The notes beneath the pieces are model-generated. The model saw only the letters and a list, made by a program, of their open reading frames with translations. It did no database searches and was not told the origin of the DNA. DNA of 64,000 nt from Ligula intestinalis. Taxonomy: Eukaryota > Platyhelminthes > Cestoda > Diphyllobothriidea > Diphyllobothriidae. Within the stretch, counting starts at the first letter, position 1, and each line of letters opens with the position of its first letter. Of the stretch, positions 33,650 to 44,299 are shown in pieces. A program made the translations under genes and the position numbers. Location: assembly GCA_036362985.1 (NCBI GenBank), contig JAYGXS010000002.1:89972203-90036202 (forward strand). The letters run 5' to 3'.

Positions 33650-34965
33650 CAATACGTCCCTCTACCAGCGACTTTAGTTTCAGTCAAGAAAACACTATGC
33701 GTAAGTACCAAAAAAATATGAGAATTGTTCTCGTGCTCAGATATTAGAGGGAAATCAACTGGGTTCATTTCATCCAGCCTAAGCGAAGCTTTCAACAAAA
33801 TGAGCATTTTCGTCCTAGGGGCTCAGAGAACAAAGCTACAGGAGTTTGGTACTTTCCCGATGGGGGTAACTACCAATTGTTCTTTATTTGTATCTCCAAT
33901 GCTTCATTCGAAAACCTATTTGAAGACTGTTCATTCACTTTCTACACATGAGCTAGGTAAGACATCAACAAATATACCTGATACACTTACTTTGGCCGAA
34001 AACTGATTCTTGAGTATAATTTAAGAAGAGGTGTTTGCATGACAGAATTTATGAAGAACTGACGTTTTTAAGTCTAATCTCGACCGTTTACAAACAGAAG
34101 CTGATAACCCCAATGAAGAACTCGCTTCATAAGCTGTCTGGTTGGTGAGTACCGTTTAGCTTATGTAATACGTGGACAGTGGTGAGATTGCGTTGGTCTT
34201 TGTCTGCTCAACCATGCCGTTCCCAAGTGCCTGACGACACGGCTTCAGTAATAAAATACTAGGCGAAACGGCTTGAAGCTGTTTAATGGTGGCACTTAGT
34301 TGCCTATCCTACCCGCAGAAGGAACCTTGCTCGCCATCGTCTTGGGGTAAATGGTCAATCGCGAGACTGTGAGTCACACCCGCCTTCCCATTTCATGGTG
34401 AAAGTATTACAGAAGCTCGGACAGGACTAGCAATTATGACATTATCACCTACAAAGCATGTTATGCAGTGGGGCTCAAGGAGGTGGTTTTGGCACAGTTC
34501 TGTCGCCTTCTGAATATTCGGCAGTCGATGCCCTACTTTGGTCAATTTAAGTATTTTCCGGCGCAACTAAACCCTTTGACTTCAGTTTCAGAAACCACGG
34601 TTTTCTCAGGTAAGCAATTTTCAAACCCATTCAAGAGCGTCACAACTAATTCGGGTGAAAAAGATAATGCCATTCGGCATATTTTCCCCCAAAGGTTGCC
34701 ACTTTAAGCATCGCAAGACGCATTGTGGGAACAGTGCGCTGAAGATTGTGAAAGATCTTTAACTTCGAGACCTGTTGAACTGTTTATCTATTCTTTCGGC
34801 CCTTTTCACCTTCAGAAAAGTCACGCTTAAGTAAGTTAAGAGCATGCTTGTGGGTTCACCAAGATCGGGGCTGGTTGCTGGGACTGCCCTCCGACGTATC
34901 CAGCCTCAGGCATACACGCGTAAAATGGTAGCAGGTATTAAAGTTCACTCAGTTGTGAGGAACCT
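33650..34965. other. No recognised feature
   Basis: Short open frames (33725-34006, 34468-34707) have no recognised domain, and no repeat family was matched. Confidence 0.35.
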
Positions 34966-34969
34966 CACA

Positions 34970-35145
34970 TTGGTTGGTGGGAGTCGAATCCGTATAGCAT
35001 GGGAGACCGTGACGCAACCAGCGCTCTACCAATTGAGCTACAAACGCCACGCTTGGATCGATTTTACCCGCCCAAAATTGGGTCAACTAAATTAAGCAAA
35101 TCTGCCAAAACCCCCTAAATAATTTATCAGGTATGTCAACGTCAC
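34970..35145. repeat. tRNA-like short repeat, rearranged inverted copy
   Basis: The tRNA-like part (34978-35052) is on the minus strand: TTGTAGCTCAATTGGTAGAG as A box and GGATTCGACTCCC as B box. It is joined, through a GATCGATTTTACCCGCCC-like centre, to a plus-strand tail (GGGTCAACTAAATTAAGCAA, then GCCAAAACCCCCTAAATAAT). This is half of the foldback arrangement seen at 41.0 and 52.7 kb. Acceptor ends do not pair, so it is not a working tRNA. Confidence 0.6.
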
Positions 35146-35159
35146 ATTTTTCATTATTG

Positions 35160-35245
35160 AATGGGACATTATTGAGAGTCAAGTCAAGTCAAATTTATTA
35201 ACGGAAATATAGGCAAACGCCTTTGAACTCCCTCTTGGTACATAG
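35160..35245 (-). mobile_element. 3' tip of a LINE
   Basis: Inverted, the segment reads GGAGTTCAAAGGCGTTTGCC, TATATTTCC, AATAAATT and then short tandem units of the TGACT type. It matches the last ~60 bases of the LINE ending at 48872 (GAGTTCAAAGGCATTCGCC..., AATAAATT, TGATAC repeats), with a different tail unit. Confidence 0.65.
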
Positions 35246-36009
35246 GATTTAAGAAATGCATCGGCATAGCCGAACATTCCAAAGAAGTCGTTCACACAAT
35301 TTCAGACGACAACTTGCTTGTTTCAAGTAATAAACTCACACTCAGTTTACACGAGCCAGCAGTGTAGCTGAGGACGAAGAGCAGACACTAAAAAAACTCC
35401 TAAGGCTGGCTCATAATTCAAAATGGAATGTCATTTGTGGTTTTTAGGAGAAAAACTGTCGCTCGTGGGGGAAGTATGTGAATGATAAGGGCATGATGCT
35501 TCTGTGAATGTTGACGGCAGCCATAGCGTCCATGACGAGTAGTATCTACATCCGAAGGACCATACGAGGAGACCTCGGAGTCACGAGAACATCCCGAAGA
35601 CCGGAGATGCGACCATGATGCGCCTTTGCTGTGCCAAGAGCCGAGGAATCCGCCACGTCGTAAGCAGTCGGTTGATACGAGAAAGGGTGTGAAAAGGCCG
35701 CGTAGCCTAGGACCATATGTGCGGTGGATTATTAAGAGTATAAAATTTTGCACTTAAATGGGACCTCCCTGACAAAAATTTCATAACATAGGGGGACAAG
35801 CGTCTACTCTAAGAGGTCCTATTCTACTTCCAGCAAGACCGCCTGTTTTTGCCAGTCCTTTTACTAAAGTCAATAAACACCTGGAAGCTCTTGAGTCTTA
35901 TGTTTACACGATCGGCATTACATCAAAAGAGTAAGGAAAGCATATATTGTCCTTTACAAAGGACGCGAGAACGGGAAACGAAATCGATTTCTGTAAAATT
36001 TGTCAATAC

Positions 36010-36095
36010 TAAGGAGGTCTGGTAGATTCGCTTAATTTAAGTTGACCTAATTGTAAAAAAAACACACAAGGGATGGCGGGGGTGTAGAGGTCAAC
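36010..36095 (-). repeat. tRNA-like short repeat, tail fragment
   Basis: GGTAGATTCGCTTAATTT then AAGTTGACCTAATTG, the conserved outer tail of the repeat on the minus strand; the tRNA-like part is lost. Confidence 0.45.
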
Positions 36096-36168
36096 GTGAG
36101 TCAATGTTCTTTTTGCCAATTGGTTATCACGTGTATACGGAGTCGTAGGAACTTACAGTCATAAAAAG

Positions 36169-36740
36169 GGCAAAAGTAGCTTATGTAGACACACTCATAT
36201 ACCTCTAGTTCCAGAATTTTTTTCCTGTAAAAGCGGTGGCTATCAAGTTTTCGGGGGTGGGGGAATACAATAGGCGGAGAAGGAAATTTTTACAAGTGTA
36301 AAGTGAAAAAATTTCGTCGAAGTTGCTTCCCGTAGCCACCGGAAGTAAGTTATTCCGCATGTAAATTGAAGATGTGCGCGGCGCTTTGCGCCGCAAACTA
36401 TACTTATCTAACTCCTGAACGGTAAGTTGCACCTCAGGTTAGTTGAAGTAGATGACCTCCTAACTACCATTTCAATTTTTCGGGAGATTCAAGAAACCTG
36501 CAATTTGATAATCGGGTTTTCCGCAATAAGTTAAACAATAATACAGATTAGGAAAATCTACAATCATAAATCAACAGCACTTCTAAATACGGTAAAATAA
36601 AAAAGCATTTAGCATTTCTTAAAGTATATTCCACTACGCGTCCTTATTCCTCATCCATGAAATCCTATAACCACCGTTTTCGTAGGAAAACAAGCAGGGA
36701 TTAGGGATTAATAAGTGGGCCTACATAAGCTACTGTTGCC
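36169..36740 (-). mobile_element. MITE-like element, 8-bp-TSD family, best complete copy
   Basis: A 572-bp copy with ends GGCAAAAGTAGCTTATGTAG and, inverted, GGCAACAGTAGCTTATGTAG, flanked by an exact 8-bp duplication ATAAAAAG (36161-36168 and 36741-36748). It keeps the GCGGCGC-TTT-GCGCCGC hairpin near 36376. The 8-bp duplication points to a hAT-like mobiliser, although other superfamilies also make 8-bp duplications. It has no coding capacity. Confidence 0.85.
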
Positions 36741-37244
36741 ATAAAAAGTGATTGTGTTTGAATGATCATGTCTGCCAACTGTAAATTTTCGAGAAATTCT
36801 CTTTAATTTATGTAAACTAAAAAGGCTCAAAGGTTTTTATCTGAAACAGGATTAATAAAGTGAGAAATTAATATTAATACATGGTACTGAAATGAGTCTC
36901 ATAATGGTTTAGGGGACCGAAGTTACCAAAAGTAAATTATGCAGTGGGCCGTTCGATTCAAATAACAATGAGGCTCGCAGGGTCAGCAAATACTTCTTCG
37001 TGATTTACGGCTGAAGACGTAAACATACTGCTTGCGGTGGAGCCAAGGGGAATGTGGAGTGAAAAAATACACAGCCGAGTGGTTAACAAGATTTTTTACA
37101 ATTCTATCTCCAGGAAAATTGGCAAGCGTAAAACTTCTGATTGGAGGGACATAACGGGGTTCAGATTCTTAACGTTTTAGCACTTTCCAGTCGTACGACG
37201 AATGCGGTCTTCTTGAGCTAGGTGTCAGTTTGAAAAGAAGACAA

Positions 37245-37320
37245 GTTGATCGCTCGGTGAACACTTGTATTCGCCTGATGTTTCGATGTCCGTTGCGGAT
37301 GTATCTTCAGATACATAAGC
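37245..37320 (-). repeat. Hammerhead-like motif H, copy 1 (degenerate)
   Basis: The minus strand reads CTGAAGA, TACATCCGCAACGGACAT, CGAAA, CATCAGGCGAATAC. Stem II (ATCCG/CGGA) is good, but the CTGATGA box has one change. Related copies lie at 53283 and 59496. Confidence 0.45.
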
Positions 37321-37922
37321 GGAAAGCAATAACAGAAACGGATCAGTGTCAGGATTCATTTCAGACAGACTAATTCCAGATCTGCAATTCAACTCTATGT
37401 GAGAAGATAGGAGCGCTATTGTTCGGCCCGCGAGCCTAGGTGCCGATCATAGCAACTCGCAGTGAATTGATTGTACTCCCTGTCAACTGTACCTACGCGG
37501 GTATCATTCAAGCACACACAAAAAGACACGGTTTTGCATAAACATGTACTCGGAGAGAATTCTCATATTTTCTTAAACACTCTCATGAGTTAAAAATTTT
37601 CGTTCATCTACTTTTTACAAGAATCTGGCACGTGTATGTTCTGTGAGAATTTTTTGTGCCTGTCAAAGGCTCCTTGTGGGGCAAGCCAAAACTGTGCACA
37701 TGATTTCAGGCAGGAAAGGGGTAAGAAGGGAAGCCGAAGTTGCAAAGCAAATTCTGTTAATATTAACGTAGATAGTGGGGTGTTGCATCATGATAGCGAT
37801 GAGAGCTAGCATTGCCAGGAACGACTTTTTCCTACATCGTGGCTGCCAACGTAAAACGACTACATGCAGAGAAGATGGAGGAGTCGCGGGATGAAGGCCT
37901 TTGATTCAACCTCGGAAGTACA

Positions 37923-38105
37923 GTAGTCACCGAAAATCACGCAACATGCCGACGTATACGAAAAAATGATACTCTTCTGCTAAAGAGCATTAACTCAGGT
38001 TGTGATACTGATTATCATGCAGTTTATTCTGAAGTCATTTCAGTCATGGCAAGATGCGGGCTTTTTAATGAGCAAAACGTATATATTGTAAAAACTGTCG
38101 AATAA
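37923..38105 (+). pseudogene. Conserved coding block of repeat K, left arm
   Basis: A 60-codon open frame without a start Met reads VVTENHATCRRIRKND, then INSGCDTDYHAVYSEVISVM and ARCGLFNE, ending in TAA. The right arm and the copy at 28.9 kb encode the same block with substitutions. The protein family is not recognised; Cys, Asp and Tyr in GCDTDY are shared by both arms, and GC-TDY by the third copy. Probably the C-terminal end of a transposon protein. Confidence 0.55.
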
Positions 38106-38726
38106 AGTAGTATGCCTTTTCATCATTTAGTTTGACTGCCTTTATAAATTCAAATATCTTTTATGGAAAACGTGCACCAAAAAAATATTTCCTGTACTTG
38201 TTTGATAGCAAGGTACGCTTTCTTTAAATTTTATCCTTAAAGAAAGTGTATCCTTCGGTTTCAAAGATGTTGCTAATTATGAGCTTTTTTGCAATTGTGA
38301 GGTGTTTATTCATAAAATATAGTATCCGTCACTTTATTAGTGCTGCCTTTACTGCATAAAACATGCTCCTCATCTAGTGAAACATTTTATGATAACTATG
38401 CGACTTCTTCCTCAAACTGTAGGCAAAAAACATACGTTTCTTTAAACAGGATGCACACATTGCGCATTTTTTAAACCTTGAATTTGAGTGTAGCAGTCAG
38501 TAGGTTAGAAAATTATTCGGCTATTGAAAAACGTTTTTAAAACCGAAAGATACCCCTTGTTTGAGTATAAAATTCAAAGAAAGTATAATTTGCGATCGAA
38601 AAAGTGCAAGAAATATTTTTTCGTGCATTTTATCATGAAATGTATTTGAATTTATAAAGGCAGTCAAAATAAATTATTAAAGGCATACTATTTAAGTAGC
38701 TAGTTTTTTGCAACAGATGCGTTTTT

Positions 38727-38894
38727 CTAGTGGTCAGAACGAAGCTCACTGAAAAACCCGCATCTTTTCATGACGGAACCGACTTCAGAATAGACTACAC
38801 GATAATCAGTATCACAACCTGAGTCAATGTCAATTAGCGAAAGTTCATCAATCTTTCGAATATGTCGAACTGTTGCGTGATTTTCGGTGACTAC
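38727..38894 (-). pseudogene. Conserved coding block of repeat K, right arm
   Basis: The minus-strand frame reads VVTENHATVRHIRKIDELSL, then a DSGCDTDYRVVYSEVGSVMK block and RCGFFSELRSDH before a stop. It is open throughout and collinear with the left arm. Family unknown. Confidence 0.55.
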
Positions 38895-39279
38895 TCTACT
38901 TAACAAGCATATAGGTGTCGACTGAAGTAACACAACAGTGTTTAAATTCTTATCTTTTTGTTGACGTTGACCTGGCTGTAAAAGGCATCGAATTCATTTC
39001 AGATAGATTAATCTTACATTTGCAATTCAAATCTATTTTGCACAAGATAGGAGCGCTTTAGTTTGGCACCGCGAGCAAGCAGCTGCTAAGGGCGGTACTT
39101 TTTCAGTTCAGTCTACGTTAGTGGGTCATCAAGTTGTAATTCTGGGATTCTTTACATTCCATTACTTTTTTCAAACTCATTATCAACCGTCCACTTGGAT
39201 TACTTTACCTAAACTGCTAACACACCTAGAGGTAGTCGAACTATGATACTCGAAACAGTGATTAGTGGCCGACAAGATC

Positions 39280-39440
39280 CTCACAATTCTCGTGGTGACG
39301 GCATATGTAGTCGGGTGATGATTTCATTATGCCACATAAAAGGGAGCGGTTACTGATTAAATTCAGAAAGGTCGTCTATCGTGGCACCGTCCCGATCTTT
39401 CCACTGCGAAATTCATGAACTTTTTCTTGGTTTGCTAATT
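39280..39440 (+). repeat. Dispersed repeat I, copy 1
   Basis: Shares a direct-repeat block with 40860-41010: GCGGTTACTGATTAAATTCA here against GCGGCTAGTGATTAAACACA, and CTTTTTCTTGGTTTGC against CTTTTTCCTGGTTTGC. Confidence 0.5.
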
Positions 39441-39769
39441 AATGGATTTTAATAAGATAGGAAACATTAAGGTAAAAATACGACTACGACCTACTTTCTT
39501 TCGTTGAAATCTTTGCTTTCTACCTTTTGGTCCTCAAACGATTCCTTATCCGTGATCTTTGTACTGCTCTTGTGCCAAATTGTGACCTTTTCCCTATTTG
39601 TGAGAGATGTCTGCATACATCCTTTGTAATTCAAATATACTGATGAAAAGACTGTTGGTCATCCTTTCAAAAATCACATATATTTCCAAGTACGGAAAGG
39701 TGGTCTGAACCATGTGTCAGCATGCTCGTCAGCAAATGGCCTTCTACTAAACGGCCAGAAGTCAGTTCA

Positions 39770-40330
39770 GTATGTTTTTCGATTGCAACCCTCTCCCAGT
39801 CCTGAATCCACAGACATTCTGCTGAATGAGTTGTCCCTTTTTCTGATACCTTGGTGTTACTCTGGCATCTAACCTCTCATTTAATCTTCATATTGAAGTC
39901 CTCTGCATTAAAATTGGTAAACATTGATAAAATATCCGTCGTTCGCATTTATATCGCACACCACAAACCCTAATCTGGCGATTTATGGATGCCTGCATGT
40001 TCCCCCTCATTCTATGCTGCTCTCCAGTTATTTTTCCAACCTTACTTAAAAAAGACCTGATCGTTTTAAAACTTATCCTGCGAATGCTCTCGGCAGCTGC
40101 CGGTGTTTCTTGAGTTTTTTAGCTGATCTTATAATACAGCGGCACTTTTAGATGGTCAAGCAATTTGCTGATCACATCCTTAGGGAGGTCGCACACCCTC
40201 TTCACTTTGAGCTAATGGCTGCGGAATCTACCCGTTCTATGCGCTGAAGCTTCCGTCACATGTCTTGCCGTACATCGGCATATCAGCACGATACCTCACG
40301 TGTGAAGAAGCAGAAATTGAGAAATTGAAA
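39770..40330 (+). pseudogene. LINE reverse transcriptase C-terminal relic
   Basis: Reading across several frameshifts and stops gives GVTLASNLSFNLHIEVLCIK, then CSPVIFPTLLKKDLIVLKL, then ILRMLSAAAGVS. This is the pattern of the thumb/connection and C-terminal part of CR1/Jockey-type LINE proteins. No active-site motif is present. The copy is old and heavily decayed. Confidence 0.65.
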
Positions 40331-40429
40331 ACCGACCTGTCTCCAAAACAGATGTGGATATTATGTAAACCTTTAGCCTGTGACCTTTTACTTTACCTTA
40401 CTTCTTGCCTTCCGTAAATGGGGTCTTTT

Positions 40430-40650
40430 TTGTTTAAAACTGGTCGATATTTGCCTTCAAAATGGAGCATTTCTCTTTCGCTAAATGTGAGCACGCGGCG
40501 CCATATGAAGTAGGTAGACTGGTGTTCCTCAACATTTTAGTTGCGGACGTATCTGATGGAGCTTGACAGCATTTACTATACCGTTTTTCCCACAGCCGGG
40601 TCATGAATGAAGAAGTCATACTTCTTTCTGAAGGACTAGAGTCATTTTAC
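40430..40650 (+). repeat. Dispersed repeat J, copy 1
   Basis: Resembles 41930-42185, for example GTCATGAATGAAGAA and TCTGAAGGACTAGAGTCAT against ATCATGAATGGAGAA and TCTGAAGGGCTAGGGTCAT. Confidence 0.45.
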
Positions 40651-40859
40651 TATAAAAACATGTGCTGTGCAGTCCTTTCACAACACTGACCAGCCAGTTA
40701 TCAGCCCAAAAAGTGGCCACAGCCTACAGCTAATTGGGATTCTGTCAGATCGTCGCAATGATCGACACCATACAAATTGAAAGAATATGGTGATATTTTC
40801 ACTTAAATAATTTTTAAAAACATTCATATGAGAAGTACAGAATCGTATTTACATTCATT

Positions 40860-41010
40860 ACGAGGACCTTCGTAGCCAGATGACCATTCACCGCACCATG
40901 CAAAAGGAGGCGGCTAGTGATTAAACACAAAACGGCCACCTACCGCGACACTTTTCCGCTCATTCACAGCAAAAGTTGCGAGCTTTTTCCTGGTTTGCCA
41001 ATTGCCGGAT
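40860..41010 (+). repeat. Dispersed repeat I, copy 2
   Basis: Direct copy of the block at 39280-39440. Confidence 0.5.
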
Positions 41011-41015
41011 TTCTA

Positions 41016-41292
41016 GGTCAGTTTAGGCAAATTTGCTTAATTTAGTTGAACCATTCGTAAAAAAATTGCAGCCTCGGTAGGAGTCGAACCCACACCGCAG
41101 GGAAGGCTTCAGCGCAGCGGGTAAAATCGATCCAAACGTGATTGAATTCATGCCGAATGGTGAGCCTCGTAGCTCAATGATACAGCGCTCGGTGCGCAAA
41201 AGCCTTCCCCGCTGTGTGAGTTCGACTATAACTGAGGCCGCGAGTTTTCATACTTGGGTCAATCAAATTAAAGGATTTTTATTTTGTCAGAA
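41016..41292. repeat. tRNA-like short repeat, complete inverted pair
   Basis: Left half, minus strand: GGAGTCGAACCCACACCG (B box inverted) with outer tail TTGCTTAATTTAGTTGAACC. Right half, plus strand: GTAGCTCAATGATACAGC (A box), GTGTGAGTTCGACTAT (B box) and outer tail GGGTCAATCAAATTAA. The centre contains TAAAATCGATCCAAACGTG. The whole is a ~275-bp foldback. Confidence 0.7.
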
Positions 41293-41399
41293 ATAGACCT
41301 CCAGTAGCAACGGAAGCGTTAACGAAATAGGAAACACTTAGACAAAATAAAGACTTACTGAAACCGCCTGTTGCCTTTGGCTGCAGTCGTTATCCGCGT

Positions 41400-41870
41400 T
41401 TTGTTCCTCCTGTCTTCTGAAAAAGGTTGTAGTGAGTGTTAGCGCTACCGTGGAGATCCGTGATCGCTGACTCATCGCGCCTCACTGCTGTTGACGGCGT
41501 GCCTTTGTGACCAGGCACAAGCGAGCGCGCCTAGCCTTCCTGTCGTGACCTCAATCCGTCCGGAGAAACCTCAAGGCCGTGGATGCCGCCAGACGCACTG
41601 ACGCGCGACCTACTAATGTGCCCACGTGCGGTCCGAGCAGTGGCCTTCAAGGCTGAAGCCAACGGTGGCCGCTCGAATGTCTGCTCACAGGCATCACTCT
41701 GGACCTAGCCCGCCTCGCGACTAGACTGCGGTCCGGCAGTCCAGTCTGTCACAACCTATTCTTCTATCCTTCTGTGCCTCGCATATTCTCGACCATTCAG
41801 AATAAACTATTCCTAACAATCTGGCTTTCCCAAGAATTCTCTGTCGCCTCATCTAACCAACCAAGTCTGA
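41400..41870 (-). repeat. Dispersed repeat B, copy 3, inverted
   Basis: Read inverted, it gives GGGAAAGCCAGATTGTTAGG and CCACGGCCTTGAGGTTTCTC, then GACGGATTGAGGTCACGACA, matching the copy at 30985-31400. GC-rich, no coding potential. Confidence 0.55.
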
Positions 41871-41929
41871 AAGATCGCAGCCATTAGGGATAACCTCAAT
41901 AGCCTTAATACGTTGCAATAAGGTCTTAT

Positions 41930-42185
41930 CCGTAAGCTTCATGAGGCTTGTGTGTCAACTTGTTGCCATTGATGTAGCTGTGAACGAAGTTTACGTTCTT
42001 GCCAGCCCGCAATGTCAAATAAAGTGCTACGATTGAGGTTCTTCACATTTTTACTTGCGGATCTAGGCAGAAGCAATGATCTGAGATGGCCTACCTGCAC
42101 TTAAGAAACACTTGTCACCTAACTGTGTGTGATCATGAATGGAGAATTTAAAATACTCTCTGAAGGGCTAGGGTCATGTTCATAT
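41930..42185 (+). repeat. Dispersed repeat J, copy 2
   Basis: Direct copy of 40430-40650, truncated or diverged at both ends. Confidence 0.45.
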
Positions 42186-42429
42186 GGTGTACCATGTTTG
42201 GAAAGGTCAGGAAAATTTCCTCAGCTCTGTGGGGCGGTGAGTAGTTTTCACATGCCTAGGAGGAGGGCGCAAATTATGGCTGGTTCGGTGTTTCATGTCA
42301 GTGCTTGTGCACCGAACCTCATGCAAAATTAGCCAGGGTGCTCATCTGCGATTTCGTACATGCGCCATGAGGCCATGGTAAACCTTTAGCTATTTCTTAA
42401 TAACTTTTCTTCAACCAATACGATTGCAG

Positions 42430-43420
42430 AGCCTGGTGGATAGACTTGAGAGTGCAGAAATCAAGGAAAGCCTTGATGTGCTTATATCATCATTATCACT
42501 AAGACTACCAGAATCGCTGAAATCGCTCTATTCTTGTTACATTGATTAAGACTGTCCTACAATACGTACCTGATACTTTATTGTCAATTACTACAGATAT
42601 TCACTATATTAGACCTAAATTTAGTCTATGGACGACAAAATTATCGACAAAAGGGCATGGTATGACTTTTGCACTACTCTACAAACGCTCTATTATTATC
42701 TAAATGTTAATCACTATTACCTCACACAGATTGGGAGTGCATACTGGGTGCGACTCCTTAAAAAGCATACGCAGGCAGTACTTATAGTATACGAAGTACG
42801 AAGCAAGCACGATTACTAGAATTAGCACTTCAAGAATAGGCACTTCTCGAATAGGCACTTAGTTATATCAGCATCATCTTAGTCCGTGCAGCTCAATGGA
42901 TCGAGTTGAGAGTGCGGAAACCTTGGCACACACAGCTTCGCTCAAGACCCCAAGCATATACTTATCTGAAATAGCTAAACCCAGATTCACCTTCCTTGTT
43001 GAGACCAACAAGATATGAGCCCTAGCTTTGGCTTTGTCAGCGTCACCCCTGGAAATTGGTGGCGACAGGGCTAGCATCAGTATTACTACACTTCTTGTAG
43101 AGATTGAAGGGATATGAGCCCAGTGCTGACTTTAATCAGCGTCATTTCTGACTTTCAAAACAGTCAGTAAAGGTACTAGCAAACGCTATCACCCAGCTAC
43201 ACCCTAGTAAGAAGTATGAGAAGTAGCAGAAGTGGTAGTAGCAGTACCAGTTCTGGCTGACTAAAGTCTGGCTAGACACCTACAATAGGTGAATAAGGGT
43301 AGACAGTGCAGTAGTGTCCGCAGAGAGTCCTCTGTCACTAAATACGAAGTTAGCCAGTGTTTCTGGCTGCGGCCTGCGCCTTCTCTCTGCGCGGTCATCT
43401 CGACTTTGTCTTGTCACCGT
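42430..43420 (+). repeat. Dispersed repeat E, copy 2
   Basis: Shares AATAGCTAAACCCAGATTCA, TGACTAAAGTCTGGCTAGAC-like and GTAGACAGTGCAGTAGT-like blocks with 29700-30300, but lacks the long (AGT)n run. There appear to be two internal units (about 42430-42490 and 42890 on). Confidence 0.5.
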
Positions 43421-44124
43421 TTGATGCCGTTGAGAGGTTTTAGAGTGGGGTAGATAGCAGCGCGTCTACTTTCATTATACTTGACCACAGTCACCATCCC
43501 TACTCTTGGGCAAATGGTGGACATCTTCACTTGCGATGGTCGAACTAACACACGCATGCAATTTACTCAAGGGACATTACAATACTCTTTACCATTGGAC
43601 ATCGCTCCTAGCTTCCTTAAAAATGGCAACATACTGATTTTGGTTTACAAACTTGTCCAGCACCTGTGCCAATCAGAATAAAGAAACAGCGCGGTAGAGA
43701 TACCGGCAGGACATTGGCGCAGGAACTACCTGTAATCCGGGTGGCCTTGCGTTAAAGTTTATGGGAAATTATGGTTATGGTTTCAATTGGAATAAGGATT
43801 AAGGTCGGGGTTAGAACTTACGTAGTTGTTTGCCGCAGTGATAACACAGATAGTAGCTAAAAGCCAAGGCACGTGCTGCACCTAACATTGTGCCCAAAAT
43901 GGCGCAGCTGCGAGGGGTTCGACTCACCACCGGATCGCCCAACATTCTCTGTGTGCCTTCTGGTAGATACGCTAGTTATAAAGATTTCGCTTCCTATTTT
44001 CCTTGGAAACAATTTTATAAGTTGGAGTCAAGCAGTATATTCAAGTGTCTACGGGCACAGACCGAAATTTAACCTGACTATGGGGGCCGAAGTCCATCAA
44101 CCGTCGCAAGGTGTCAGCATACGT

Positions 44125-44292
44125 GCAGAAAAGCTGGACAAGCAAATCGATCAAGGTGCGACTAAATTCACGACGCATGGTCAGCCTCGTAGTTCAATGG
44201 TAGAGCCCTGGCTGCGCAAAAGCCTTTTCCGCTGTGTGGGTTCGACTCCTACCAAGGCCGCGATTTTTTCACATTCGGGTCAATCGAAGTAT
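44125..44292 (+). repeat. tRNA-like short repeat
   Basis: CTCGTAGTTCAATGGTAGAG (A box), GTGTGGGTTCGACTCCTACC (B box) and tail CATTCGGGTCAATCGAAG. The leader GGACAAGCAAATCGATCAAG is shared with the copy at 61.95 kb. Confidence 0.7.
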
Positions 44293-44299
44293 AACTTAT

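Larger units (their letters stand above)
37340..39095. repeat. Foldback region with conserved coding arms (repeat K)
   Basis: Left arm (about 37915-38165) and right arm (about 38645-38935) are inverted copies around a ~480-bp AT-rich loop. Outside them, 37340-37440 and 38980-39090 are direct repeats sharing CAGATAGATTAAT-like and GATAGGAGCGCT blocks. A third copy of the arm is at 28876-29115. The arrangement suggests a transposable element of undetermined class. Confidence 0.6.

Noticed and set aside
34978..35052. Possible functional tRNA gene on the minus strand
   Set aside because: A and B boxes are good, but acceptor ends do not pair and the flanks are the tails of the dispersed tRNA-like repeat.
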